Origin: JAACFF01 sp963701435
Lineage (GTDB): Bacteria > Chloroflexota > Anaerolineae > Promineifilales > Promineifilaceae
Assembly (NCBI GenBank): GCA_963701435.1
Contig: CAVPAL010000006.1
Location: 124,001 to 188,000, forward strand
Reading direction: 5' to 3'
DNA: 64,000 nucleotides
Positions 35,642 to 44,681 of the stretch are shown here, in pieces. The notes beneath the pieces were generated by a model. The model was not told the origin of the DNA, did no database searches, and saw nothing but the letters and a program-made list of their open reading frames with translations. The first letter of the stretch is position 1; each line of letters opens with the position of its first letter. The position numbers and the translations under genes were made by a program.

Positions 35642-36811
35642 ATGGCTTTTGCAGATTTGCCGAAACAAGTTGAGGTTGGAAAAAACAGGCCGGTTGAGCT
35701 CGAAAAGATGCGGCGACCGCGATACGGCCGTTTCCTGGAAGAATTTGTACCCGACGCCAGCTTTCAACATCCGCGCGGCCTGACGATTTATCCCGCCTTT
35801 GCGCAGGAATTCGCCACAACGTTTATGCAGACCAATCCCCTGTATCTGGATGAACATTTTGCACGCGCTCACGGCTTTGCCGGGCTGCCGGTGTCGCCTA
35901 TGATGGTGTTGAATGTGACCCTCAGCCTGGGGGTGCAGAACAATTCTGAGCAGGCCATCGCCCACCTGGGTTATTACCATGTCGAATTTCCGCAGCCAAT
36001 GCTGGCGGGCGACACGCTGCGCGCCGAGAGCCAGGTACTCAGCCGCCGCATTCGGGGCGCAAAACCGGGCATTGTGCGCGTGCGCACGCAGGGGCGCAAT
36101 CAAGGCGGCGAGGTGGTTATTCGTTATGAGCGCGCCATTTTGATTCCACCACAAGCGCCCCAAACCCTCAGCGGGCAAAATCGCTTGGATACCTTTGAAC
36201 GCGCTGCGCCGCAGCCGCTCCCGCTGCGCTTGCCGTATGCCCAATCCGCTCCAATACCCGCTAATTTTAGCGGCAGCGGCGCCTATTTTGAGGATTTTGC
36301 AGTGGGTGAGATTATTTTGCACAGCAACGGCCGTACCATCACCGACGAGCATATGCCCTGGAGCTATCGCGTCGGCAATACCCATCCGCTGCATTATGAT
36401 CGCGTTTACAGCAGCGGCCGTTCCGGTCCGATGAGCGGAGAGCCGATTGTGTATGGCGGGCTGGTTTTTGCGTGGCTGGAAGGATTGGCCAGCCGTGATA
36501 CGAGTGAAAACGCGCTTTGGGATTTGGGCTATACGGAGGGCTACCACACCCAGCCGGCCGTGGCGGGCGATACGCTGTATGCGATTTCGCGCGTGCTGGA
36601 CAAAAGCAACGGGCCGGATGGCGGCGCGGCGGGCATCGTAACGTTACAACTGCTGGGGGTGAAGAATATGACGGGAGAAACGGCCGTTAACCAATATGGA
36701 GCCGCTTTGTTCCAAAAAGAGAGCGAAAAACCGCATGACGGCCGTATCCCGGAAAAAATCTTCGAAATCGAACGTCGTTTGTTAATCAAAAAACGAACGG
36801 CTGCCGATTGA
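35642..36811 (+). CDS. mch: MaoC-type double-hotdog hydratase, mesaconyl-C1-CoA hydratase candidate
   Basis: 389 residues from MAFADLPKQVEVGKN. Two hotdog halves: residues about 45-180 (FATTFMQTNPLYLDEHFARA, FAGLPVSPMMVLNV) and about 210-380 (YFEDFAVGEIILHSNGRTIT, NTHPLHYDRVYS, YGGLVFAWLEGL). The second half carries the hydratase-type Asp/His region (THPLHYD). Mch enzymes have this double form and convert mesaconyl-C1-CoA to beta-methylmalyl-CoA, the substrate of the lyase upstream. An itaconyl-CoA hydratase role is a possible alternative. Confidence 0.75.
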   Translation: MAFADLPKQVEVGKNRPVELEKMRRPRYGRFLEEFVPDASFQHPRGLTIYPAFAQEFATTFMQTNPLYLDEHFARAHGFAGLPVSPMMVLNVTLSLGVQNNSEQAIAHLGYYHVEFPQPMLAGDTLRAESQVLSRRIRGAKPGIVRVRTQGRNQGGEVVIRYERAILIPPQAPQTLSGQNRLDTFERAAPQPLPLRLPYAQSAPIPANFSGSGAYFEDFAVGEIILHSNGRTITDEHMPWSYRVGNTHPLHYDRVYSSGRSGPMSGEPIVYGGLVFAWLEGLASRDTSENALWDLGYTEGYHTQPAVAGDTLYAISRVLDKSNGPDGGAAGIVTLQLLGVKNMTGETAVNQYGAALFQKESEKPHDGRIPEKIFEIERRLLIKKRTAAD

Positions 36812-36956
36812 AATCAGCAGCTAAGGGCTCGTTCGTTATTAACTTTTGACATTTGGTTTGTAGCAACCGCTTTAGCGGTGGGCGGCCCAGAGGTCGCAAA
36901 CGACTAAAGTCGTTTCTACAAACTTATTTGCGAACACACCCTAAGTGCTGGAAGTA
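36812..36956. repeat. Inverted dispersed repeat between convergent genes
   Basis: TGTAGCAACCGCTTTAGCGG at about 36857 and a CGACTAAAGTCG block ending TTCTACA at about 36900-36921 each hold a small palindrome (CCGCTTTAGCGG, CGACTAAAGTCG). The whole has TGTAG/CTACA ends. This resembles short GTAG-ended intergenic hairpin repeats. Confidence 0.5.
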
Positions 36957-38297
36957 TTAATGCCGTCTAGATGAGTCTGGACATAGCGCTGCAACCCAAT
37001 CCAACCATGTCTCGGTCTTATCAGCATACCCGCCATACGCCGCCAGTTGGCGAAACTTGGTTTCAAGTTCGTCCGCCGTGAGTGGATTTTCTGGGTCCCC
37101 TTTGGGATGGCGCACAATTTTGCTCAGCCTTGTCCCGTCCTCCAGCGTCAACGTTACACGCGCTGGCCATTGTTGGGGGTAAAGCCGCTCAAATTCAATA
37201 TCATGGTTAACCTGGATGATCGACAGCAGTTTACGAACGGCCGTTTCCCGCAACGCTTCCTGATCAAACGCAGTCAAACCGGCATGACCCCACGCCAGCG
37301 CCGCAGACACACAATAGTGCAGGCTGAACTTGGCCACATAAGGCGTTTGTGGCGTGGGATTGTCGCATAAATCAAGCGCCGCCTGATAGGTATCAATTTG
37401 GACATGCGTGATGGTTCGGCCATTTATTTGTTCCCGCAAAGCCAGCGCCGCATCAACCGCCGGGTGCGTGTGGCGGCAGGAGGCATGTGGTTTGATCGAA
37501 ACGCCGCCAATTTTGAAAATCGGTGCGTCAAAATTCAGATCGGCTGTGACTTTTGCCGGATCAGCGTCGGGCGCGGCAGCGGCAAAAAAGCCGCGTTCGC
37601 CCTCCAGGATGAGGCGCGCGCCGCTGAAACCACGCCCCGCCAGGTCGGCGGCACGGACGCCGGCAGAGGCGGCATGGCCGGCGTGGAGGTGTTTGCTCAT
37701 ATCCCCATCGCTGTTAAACTGCCACAATCCCGCCGCCTGCGTGCCGGCGTTGCCCAGCGCCCACACCATTTGCTGGGCGTTCAAACCCAGCAGCCATCCG
37801 GCCGCGGCGGCGGCGCCAAACACGCCGCAGGTAGCAGTGTTGTGAAAATAAAAATAATGCTGTTTGCCAACGGCCGTTCCCACCCGAATCGCCACCTCGT
37901 AACCGGCCACAACCGCCGCCAAAAAGTCGTGACTGGGCGCATTCAGTCGTTCAGCCACAGCCAGCGCGGCGGGAATCACAACTGTTCCCGGATGCACAAC
38001 CGAATCGCGGTCGAGATCGTCCATTTCGACAATGTGAGAGAGCGCGCCGTTGACAAAAGCGGCCGTGTCGGCTGACCTGTATTGCCCCAACCCAACAATC
38101 TGGCACGCGCCCTGCGGTTGGGCGCCGGCATAATCAAGCAGCATTTTGCCGGGGCGCGTCGCCGTTCCGGCCAGAGCGGAACCGAGCCAATCCAACACAT
38201 AATATTGGGCCGTTCCCAGCGTTGCAGCAGGCAAACCTTGCGCCCGCCATTGCAGCATCCATTTTGATAATATTTCTGTAAGCGAGCGATTGTTCAT
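36957..38297 (-). CDS. MmgE/PrpD family dehydratase
   Basis: 446 residues, the full family length. MEDLDRDS-type block is seen as HIVEMDDLDRDSVVHPGTVV, followed by VVAGYEVAIRVGTAVGKQHY and KPHASCRHTHPAVDAALALR. The family includes 2-methylcitrate dehydratase (PrpD) and immune-responsive IRG1/cis-aconitate decarboxylase relatives. Convergent to the mcd-mch genes, whose pathway yields propionyl-CoA, so a methylcitrate role would make sense. However, PrpB and PrpC genes are not nearby, so the exact substrate is open. Confidence 0.85.
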   Translation of the reverse strand: MNNRSLTEILSKWMLQWRAQGLPAATLGTAQYYVLDWLGSALAGTATRPGKMLLDYAGAQPQGACQIVGLGQYRSADTAAFVNGALSHIVEMDDLDRDSVVHPGTVVIPAALAVAERLNAPSHDFLAAVVAGYEVAIRVGTAVGKQHYFYFHNTATCGVFGAAAAAGWLLGLNAQQMVWALGNAGTQAAGLWQFNSDGDMSKHLHAGHAASAGVRAADLAGRGFSGARLILEGERGFFAAAAPDADPAKVTADLNFDAPIFKIGGVSIKPHASCRHTHPAVDAALALREQINGRTITHVQIDTYQAALDLCDNPTPQTPYVAKFSLHYCVSAALAWGHAGLTAFDQEALRETAVRKLLSIIQVNHDIEFERLYPQQWPARVTLTLEDGTRLSKIVRHPKGDPENPLTADELETKFRQLAAYGGYADKTETWLDWVAALCPDSSRRH

Positions 38298-38474
38298 GAT
38301 TTTTGTGTGGCCGGGTTATCGAGTGATCTTGCTTTGATGCAGTTCTGGTTGTCTTTTTAGATGTCCATTGCCATAATCATTCTTAAAATTTCTGAAAACG
38401 TCTACGGGCAGACCACTGTGGCTGCTCTCCAGGCGCACACACAGGTGCGCCCCTACATTAAGAAGGACAAAACT

Positions 38475-39293
38475 ATGCCCGAAGGACCTGAAATCCGGCG
38501 CGCGGCCGATGAAATTGGCGCTGTCCTCAACGGCCGTATCGCCCAGAAAGTGACTTTTGCGTTTGAAGCGCTGCAGCCATATGCTGACCAATTTCAAGGT
38601 GAACGGGTAACGGCCGTTACCTCGCGCGGCAAAGCGATGTTGATTTTCTTTGCCAATGATCTGACCATTTATAGCCATAATCAACTGTACGGCAAATGGT
38701 TTGTGCAGGACGGCCATGATTATCCCGACACAAGCCGGCAGTTGCGGCTGGCGATCCACACCCAAACGCATTCTGCCCTGCTTTACAGCGCCTCTGACAT
38801 CGCTGTCCTGCGCCCGCCTGACCTGGAAACACATCCTTATTTAAACAAACTTGGCCCAGATGCTCTGGATTCATCAGTCAGCGTGGATCAAGTTCGGGAG
38901 CGGCTGGAAAACGGCCGTTTTCAAAAGCGCCAATTTTCTGCTTTGCTGCTCGATCAAGCGTTCCTGGCCGGATTAGGCAATTATTTGCGCAGCGAAATTC
39001 TTTTTGTCAGCGGTATTTTCCCTACCCGCAGACCCATTGACTGCACAGCGGAAAAACGCAGCCGGCTGGCCGCAGCGGCGCTCGATTTAACGCGTCAATC
39101 CTACCATACCGCCGGTGTTACCAACAATTTGAAGCTTGCAGAAAAGCTGCGCCAGGATGGCGTCGCCTGGCGGGATTATCGCTTTTGGGTGTTTAACAGA
39201 GACGGCCGTGCCTGTTACACCTGTGGTACGCCCATCGTCAAAGCAACAATCGGCGGTCGCCGCTGTTATTACTGCCCCAACTGCCAGGCATAA
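38475..39293 (+). CDS. nei: Endonuclease VIII-like DNA glycosylase
   Basis: 272 residues from MPEGPEIRRAADEIG. The exposed Pro and Glu after the start Met are the catalytic pair of the Fpg/Nei family, and the RRAADE continuation is that of Nei rather than Fpg. A conserved Lys is in VTSRGKAMLIFF. GLGNYLRSEILF is the helix-two-turn-helix. The C-terminal zinc finger has four Cys (CYTC then CYYCPNC). The enzyme removes oxidised pyrimidines and cuts the strand. The longer frame to 38361 covers a GCGCAC hairpin repeat and is rejected. Confidence 0.9.
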   Translation: MPEGPEIRRAADEIGAVLNGRIAQKVTFAFEALQPYADQFQGERVTAVTSRGKAMLIFFANDLTIYSHNQLYGKWFVQDGHDYPDTSRQLRLAIHTQTHSALLYSASDIAVLRPPDLETHPYLNKLGPDALDSSVSVDQVRERLENGRFQKRQFSALLLDQAFLAGLGNYLRSEILFVSGIFPTRRPIDCTAEKRSRLAAAALDLTRQSYHTAGVTNNLKLAEKLRQDGVAWRDYRFWVFNRDGRACYTCGTPIVKATIGGRRCYYCPNCQA

Positions 39294-39389
39294 ATTTCTC
39301 CCACACAATTCTTGACTTCCTAAACAGCAGTAATATAATCAGCGTCGCTAACTATTAGTGATGCTAATTAATTTAAGTTTCTTTGGGTT

Positions 39390-39504
39390 TAGGTAAACCA
39401 CAGAAACTATTCAAAAATAAAAGTCTTGGCAAACTGTGGTTTCCTCGAGTAATTCACAAAAACTTCAGTTGATTTATATTCAAAAAGTTTTTGTGAATTA
39501 CCTA
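39390..39504. repeat. Double-hairpin element, copy F (arms swapped)
   Basis: The left arm is AAACCACAG/CTGTGGTTT, the right arm AATTCACAAAAACTT with its complement, and the junction is CCTCGAG. This is the reverse-complement layout of copies A and B. Ends TAGGTAA/TTACCTA. It finishes 21 bases before the MarR start. Confidence 0.85.
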
Positions 39505-39524
39505 AAAAGAAATCAAGCAGAAAT

Positions 39525-39995
39525 ATGCTAACAGAGAATGAATTCACGCTGCAGGCCGACATCGCCAAACTAGAACGTTTGATGATTCGCATGGGCTGGG
39601 TAACCCACAAGCAGCAAACCCAGCGCCTGAAAGCATTTAACCTGACGGTTCCGCAGTTTATGATCATGCGCGCCTTGCAGAGATTGGGGCACGGCTGCAC
39701 GATGTCGGAAGTGGCCGAAGCCGCCATGCAGGTATCGGCTACGGTGACAGGCATCATCGATCGCCTGGAAGAACGTGCGCTTGTCAGCCGCCGGCCAAAT
39801 CCCGACGACCGCCGCAGCACGCACGTTTTTCTGACGGAACCAGGCCGGCAGCTTTTGTCTGCTGTCGACCAGGTGCAGCGGCGCCATATCGAAAATTTTA
39901 TGCGGGAATTGTCTCCAGAAACGCGGCAGCAGTTGTTAATCCTGATGCAAAGTTATCTGGAATCACTTTTGCAGGAAAGCCAGAGGTATTCATAA
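39525..39995 (+). CDS. MarR-family transcription regulator
   Basis: 156 residues. The winged helix-turn-helix is at about 40-110: MSEVAEAAMQVSATVTGIIDRLEERALVSRRPNPDDRRS (named in parts: EVAEAAMQVSATVTG is the recognition region, the NPDDRRS wing is typical). Helices on both sides form the dimer interface. MarR proteins usually repress neighbouring genes until a small ligand binds. It precedes the seven-TM gene by 114 bases, separated by the paired-box leader. Confidence 0.88.
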   Translation: MLTENEFTLQADIAKLERLMIRMGWVTHKQQTQRLKAFNLTVPQFMIMRALQRLGHGCTMSEVAEAAMQVSATVTGIIDRLEERALVSRRPNPDDRRSTHVFLTEPGRQLLSAVDQVQRRHIENFMRELSPETRQQLLILMQSYLESLLQESQRYS

Positions 39996-40009
39996 GGCGG
40001 TTTTCCAAA

Positions 40010-40092
40010 GCGCCCCACCATGAATGAAAACCAACTTCCGGGAGGTTTCATCTGAATAGTTGGCCGTAGATTGAACCTCCCGGAGGTTATTT
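40010..40092 (+). promoter_or_regulatory. Second copy of the paired AACCTCC-box leader
   Basis: AACTTCCGGGAGGTT (40033-40047) pairs with AACCTCCCGGAGGTT (40074-40088) around a loop almost identical to the one at 32615-32641. It is followed by its own ribosome site (GGAGGAG) and the start at 40110. The same element thus fronts two unrelated genes. Confidence 0.65.
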
Positions 40093-40109
40093 ACAACGGA
40101 GGAGAAATA

Positions 40110-40853
40110 ATGTCTGAATCAATGCGTATGTGGATGGAAATTGGCTTTAACATTGCCTATTTAATCGTTATCTGGATCATGGTTGTCCTGATGCTGCAAC
40201 GCCAGCCAACCGTGCCGCAAGCGGACAAACCCGTCACAAAATTATTCATCTGGGCGTTTGCGCTGCTGGCGCTGGGCGATACCGGCCACGTCGGATTTCG
40301 CGTGTGGGCCTATGCCGCCGGCGGGCTGGACAGCACGATTACGATTTTAGGTCAAGAGGTGGGTTTGGTCGGCCTGGGCGCCATGGCGACTGCCTTTACG
40401 GTAACCATCTTTTATGTGCTGACGCTGATGATCTGGCAGCGGCGCTATCAAAAACCGTATGGCTGGTTTGGCGCACTTTTGTTTGCAGCAGCCGCTTTCC
40501 GGTTGGTGATTATGCTTTTCCCGGCTAATGAGTGGAACAGCGTCGTACCACCGCAGCCGTGGTCGCTCATTCGCAATGCGCCCTTGATCATTCAAGGCTT
40601 AGGCGTGGCTTATTTGATTTTGCGCGATTCAAGGGCTGTGGGAGATCGGCCGTTTACCTGGGTCGGCGTCATGATTCTGCTCTCGTATGCCTTCTACCTG
40701 CCGGTCATCTTGTTCGTGCAGCAGGTTCCCACAATTGGCATGTTGATGATTCCCAAGACGCTGGCGTATGTGGCGATCGCTTTCATCGCCTATTTCAACC
40801 TGTTCAAGCAAAAAGAGCATCTACAGGCGGTGCAGTCAGTTTTAGGGAATTGA
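40110..40853 (+). CDS. Seven-TM membrane protein of unknown function
   Basis: 247 residues from MSESMRMWMEIGFNIAYLIV after GGAGGAG. About seven hydrophobic helices, with conserved-looking polar points (FALLALGDTGHVGFRVWAY, RLVIMLFPANEW). I do not recognise the family with confidence. It is preceded by a MarR gene and by the same leader element as the mcl-like gene, so it may be co-regulated with that pathway. Confidence 0.65.
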   Translation: MSESMRMWMEIGFNIAYLIVIWIMVVLMLQRQPTVPQADKPVTKLFIWAFALLALGDTGHVGFRVWAYAAGGLDSTITILGQEVGLVGLGAMATAFTVTIFYVLTLMIWQRRYQKPYGWFGALLFAAAAFRLVIMLFPANEWNSVVPPQPWSLIRNAPLIIQGLGVAYLILRDSRAVGDRPFTWVGVMILLSYAFYLPVILFVQQVPTIGMLMIPKTLAYVAIAFIAYFNLFKQKEHLQAVQSVLGN

Positions 40854-41002
40854 TTGACGACCTGGGACAAAATGAGTTCCAATACGGCATAGGGGATTAT
40901 ATTGAGACAGGTTGCTTGTCACCGAAATCTTGCCGCAAAAGGCATCACGCCGTCCGGCAGCCGTCAGGCGTTCGGTTGACAATGGATTTTGAAAATTTTG
41001 GG

Positions 41003-41842
41003 TTAATTTGTCCCAGAAGCAAACTTAAGGACGGCATCTGCCAGGCGCAACGGCCGTTCCATCGGAACCATATGCCCCACGTCTTGCAGCTCAATAAAAG
41101 CGGCGTCCGGCTGTAACGCCTGCCACAACTGCCACGCCTCAGGAAACAACGTATCCGACTCCGCTCCCCGGACAGCCAGCGTAGGCAAAGTAATGCGTGG
41201 AATATCTTCCCACACTGTGAGCGGGGGGCGGGAATAAAAACGCGCTTCCCACTCGCGTGAATAGGCTAAAACAACCTGTCCGTCAGCCGTTTCGCGCAAT
41301 CCGGCCGCCACATAATCCCATAAAACAGTATCCGGCCAGCGTCGAAACACCTTTTTGGGGCGAAAATGGTCGAAGGCAGCCTGGCGGTCTTGCCACTCAT
41401 AACGCCGGCGGCGCGCAACCTGCACAAAAGGCATATTTTCAGCCACGGTCGGGTTGGCGGCAATCAGTTGCAAAGCATTCGGCGGCAAAAAAACCGGTTC
41501 GATCAGCGCCAATGCGCGAAAAAGATATGGTCGTTTTATAGCCGCCAACATCGTCGCTACCGCCCCCAGCGAATGCCCTACCCCAATGACTTGATCATAT
41601 CCTTGCTGCTCTAAAAACTGTATCAGATCACCTGCGACAATATCCCAACTTTCCATTTCATCCGGCCTGCTCTCGGGCCACAGTGGCCGCTGGCACAAAC
41701 CGACAACGTGAAAATCAGCAGTTAGCGACTCCAGAAACTGCCGGTAACAAGCCGGCGGGTAAGCGTTAGCATGAGCAAAATGCAAAAAAGTTCCGGCACC
41801 TCCAAAATCAACAAACGGTATCTTATCCAAATGGGTTACCAA
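41003..41842 (-). CDS. Alpha/beta-hydrolase
   Basis: 279 residues. The nucleophile elbow is GVGHSLGAVA (Ser), the acid is in RGAESDTLFPEA and the His is in DVGHMVPMERP, which matches the order of the fold. The early FLHFAHANAYPPACYRQFL block places the oxyanion region. The substrate is unknown; esterases and C-C hydrolases share this form. Confidence 0.85.
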   Translation of the reverse strand: MVTHLDKIPFVDFGGAGTFLHFAHANAYPPACYRQFLESLTADFHVVGLCQRPLWPESRPDEMESWDIVAGDLIQFLEQQGYDQVIGVGHSLGAVATMLAAIKRPYLFRALALIEPVFLPPNALQLIAANPTVAENMPFVQVARRRRYEWQDRQAAFDHFRPKKVFRRWPDTVLWDYVAAGLRETADGQVVLAYSREWEARFYSRPPLTVWEDIPRITLPTLAVRGAESDTLFPEAWQLWQALQPDAAFIELQDVGHMVPMERPLRLADAVLKFASGTN

Positions 41843-42106
41843 TCCTGTTTTCCGAAAACAGCTTCAGCTCACCGCCAATTTTCAGAAAAAGTTTTAAATC
41901 AACGATGAATTAACGATAGACATTTATGATATTTATATGATATGATGTAAGCAAGTTTAATGCCAAACAATGACTCCAATAATTGTTAGTAGTGAATTTT
42001 TATTGTTAGTACATACCACCACGATTCCAATTCAGTCCCAGGCAAGTACTAATCCTACAAACACAAATTGCATTATTCAACTGAATTTACATCGAGGTGT
42101 TATTTT
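41843..42106 (+). promoter_or_regulatory. AT-rich control region of the injection-system locus
   Basis: No gene. AT-rich with several overlapping ATGATAT-like words at about 41925-41950, in contrast to the GC-rich flanks. It divides the hydrolase (minus strand) from the BTAD regulator and probably holds both promoters. Confidence 0.4.
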
Positions 42107-43042
42107 ATGATGCAAAAGCTGCAGATTTCGCTATTTGGCAAATTTAGCGTCCAGTATGAGGATCACATTTTAAACGCATTAGATGGAAATAAAGTACAGG
42201 AATTATTTTGCTATTTGTTGCTGTACCAAAAACGTCCTCATTCGCGAGAAATTCTGGCCAACTTATTGTGGGGTGATGCGCCTACAAACCGCTCAAAAGG
42301 GTATCTGCGCAAAGCCTTATGGCAACTTCAAAGCGAGTTAAATGCACAAACAAAGCTGGCGGTAAATGATATCCTTTTGATTGATTCTGATTGGGTTCAA
42401 ATCAATACAAAAGCAAATTTTTGGCTGGATATCAGCATTTTCGAAAATACATTTGAGCGCCTCAAAGAAATTCCTGGCTGGCAGCTTGAAAAGGCTGATG
42501 TAAAGCAGCTAAAGCTTTCAGTTGATTTATACCATGGAGATCTTCTGGAATGCGGGTACCAGGATTGGTGCTTGTTCGAGCGCACCCGTTTTCGCCATAT
42601 GTTCTTGATCATGCTCGATAAGCTGATGGATTATTGTGAAACACACGGCGAATTCGAAAATGGTCTGGTCTATGGGTTGCGTATTTTGCGTCATGATCAG
42701 GCGCGTGAGCGGACACACCGTCGCCTGATGCGTCTGCATTACCTCTCCGGAAACCGCACGGATGCGCTGCGTCAATACGAATTGTGCGTGTCGATTCTCA
42801 AAACTGAGCTAGGCGTAGAGCCTGCCAGAAAGACAATTGAACTCTATGAGCAAATTCAGGCCGATAAACTGACTATTATCAAACCCCAAACAATCTCTAA
42901 TCCAATCGATGCGGATGAGGCAGCTTTGTCATTGGAAGAATCTTTAAAACACCTGCAAAAGCTGCAAAAAGATTTATATTTTGTCCAGCTTGAGATTCAG
43001 AAAAGCATCAAAATCACCGAAAGCCTCTTGCACAAACATTAA
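42107..43042 (+). CDS. SARP/BTAD-type transcription regulator
   Basis: 311 residues from MMQKLQISLFGKFSVQYEDH (GAGGTG upstream). An OmpR-like winged helix fills about 1-100 (KVQELFCYLLLYQKRPHSRE, LRKALWQLQSELN). The bacterial transcriptional activation domain fills about 105-250 with TPR-like helices (ERTHRRLMRLHYLSGNRTDALRQYE). A short coiled coil ends the protein. There is no ATPase domain. BTAD regulators often accompany extracellular contractile-injection loci in Chloroflexota, actinobacteria and cyanobacteria, so it is the likely activator of the genes downstream. Confidence 0.85.
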   Translation: MMQKLQISLFGKFSVQYEDHILNALDGNKVQELFCYLLLYQKRPHSREILANLLWGDAPTNRSKGYLRKALWQLQSELNAQTKLAVNDILLIDSDWVQINTKANFWLDISIFENTFERLKEIPGWQLEKADVKQLKLSVDLYHGDLLECGYQDWCLFERTRFRHMFLIMLDKLMDYCETHGEFENGLVYGLRILRHDQARERTHRRLMRLHYLSGNRTDALRQYELCVSILKTELGVEPARKTIELYEQIQADKLTIIKPQTISNPIDADEAALSLEESLKHLQKLQKDLYFVQLEIQKSIKITESLLHKH

Positions 43043-43200
43043 GCAGAATCCAGAAAAAATTCGTTTACCCTAATTTTCAATCAGAACAGCAAAAGATACG
43101 CTTAAAGAACGGTTTGAGAACAACCGTCTGCTATGCTACACGCGAGTTATGAAACTGATTTGATTAATTTGGGTATGAAACGGCCGTATCTGGCAGCATT

Positions 43201-43389
43201 ATGGAATCAACTGAAACGATTATTCATTCATTTGTTATCCGGATATGGTTGGAAGAACCAGCGACTAACAACAATTCTGCCAAATGGCGCGGCCACATCA
43301 CCCATATACCCGACAGTCAAAGACGTTACATACAACAACTCAATGATATCTTGGATTTTATAAAATCCTATCTCGATTCATCACAATGA
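43201..43389 (+). CDS. 62-residue protein of the injection-system locus
   Basis: MESTETIIHSFVIRIWLEEP, then KWRGHITHIPDSQRRYIQQL and a short acidic helical end. The HSFVIRIWLEE plus WRGHITHIPS-like pattern is one I associate with small unnamed proteins beside BTAD-regulated tail loci. A competing frame (43133-43363) has a less protein-like composition. Function unknown. Confidence 0.6.
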   Translation: MESTETIIHSFVIRIWLEEPATNNNSAKWRGHITHIPDSQRRYIQQLNDILDFIKSYLDSSQ

Positions 43390-43468
43390 TAACCTATCAA
43401 ATCATCCCAAGGAGTAAAACTGACGTGAACCGCTTCTGCAATTGTCCGTCAGTTCAAAGAAATCATTC

Positions 43469-44548
43469 GTGAGTTCACTTTTTTCATTTTTGCGTGAAAG
43501 AGACGAAACGGCCGATACGACACCACCAGCGGCGCCAAACTTTGCTTCCTTGGCAGCTACAGATGAAGGCAGCCTGCAAATTTATCACGGCAAACCTGCG
43601 CAGGAAGTCATTTTGACTGCTATACGTAAAGAGTTGGAAGTGTTTATCCATGCTAATGAGGAGCCCCCTCCCCGATCCCAACTTCTCCTTCACCAGAATA
43701 CAGGAAAAACCTACTGGTTTAGGCAACCGCATCGGACAAGAACAGCTCAGTCATTTTGCCTTTGCGCTAAAAGGCAACCGTTTGGAAGCGGGGGTCCGCT
43801 TTCAACTGTGGGGCGACACGCCGGCCGCCGTCGATCAGACAATTGATACTTTACACAGCGAACTGCTCGCAGCCAAAGAAAGCCTGCGGGCAAAAGGGTT
43901 TTTACGCATTACAGCCGATCAGTCATCGGTGTCTGAACATGTATCCTCCCTTTCTGCCTGGCGGGGTACGGCCGTTTACCATATTTTGTACGAATTCTAT
44001 TATGTAGATAGTGATGGCGCAGACAGCCTCATTGCCCGTATTCCAATCGATATTGCTACCGATTTGGATGATGAGTCAACAGTGGTTACAGATGAAATGG
44101 TTCGATGGGACGAACTCACGGCCCCCGATTTAAGCGTTCGTGGTCGCTTTACAATAGGTCGCCTCTCACTGCTTGCTTATGTACCTGGAGATACTCCCAC
44201 CAATATGATTACTTTAACACGAACATTTGATGGAGCAAGTAACCTGCCTGAAACTTTTACCACGTTGCCAAATTTATCGCAGCCGTCAGCGACCCCGCCT
44301 CACCAAACCGAAATGCTCAAATCAGTTTTAATGACCTAGCCGCATTCCTGGCTGCACTCACCCCGGATGGAGACCCAATTATTTTGGGCGATGTGGAAGA
44401 AAACAATACGCCAGATAGTTATCAAGCCTATCTCTTAAACCTTTCTCCGCCGCTCCATCTGCCCAATAGCGCCGAGCGACTGGAACTATCTTGCCAGGGC
44501 AGCCCCTTAAATCCAGCTGCCGTGGTTTATGCTCAGGTGAAACGTTAA
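43469..44548 (+). CDS. Tail/injection-system structural protein, frameshifted twice
   Basis: Three frames form one product of about 360 residues. From GTG 43469 the frame runs to EEPPP; an extra C in the CCCC run at 43670-43673 throws it, and the next frame continues DPNFSFTRIQEKPTGLGNRI. Near 44265 a second shift leads to KFIAAVSDPASPNRNAQISF and the end ...VVYAQVKR with TAA at 44546-44548. I do not recognise the fold. The conserved GNRIGQ and FRLWG-like region (VRFQLWGD) suggests a structural role. It lies between the 62-aa protein and the sheath. Confidence 0.55.
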
Positions 44549-44628
44549 AGTATTGCCCGCAAATTTCAGTCAGGAGGGATTTTCAGATTTGCAATTGTCA
44601 AAAAGTAAAAATTTTTTCTTCATCTATT

Positions 44629-44654
44629 CTGCGGCCGGGTACTCTCAGCCGCAG
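44629..44654 (+). promoter_or_regulatory. Hairpin before the sheath gene
   Basis: CTGCGGC/GCCGCAG stem with a 12-base loop, about 27 bases before the sheath start and its AAGGAGG site. It may be an mRNA-stabilising or attenuating hairpin. Confidence 0.4.
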
Positions 44655-44681
44655 CAGTAACTGTAAGGAGGTTACAGTCAT

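Noticed and set aside
35591..36547. 318-aa minus-strand ORF opposite the MaoC-type gene
   Set aside because: The plus-strand frame has full domain motifs; the antisense frame has none.
43133..43363. 76-aa ORF overlapping the 62-aa protein
   Set aside because: The alternative frame (43201-43389) has the more protein-like pattern; this one lacks a ribosome site.
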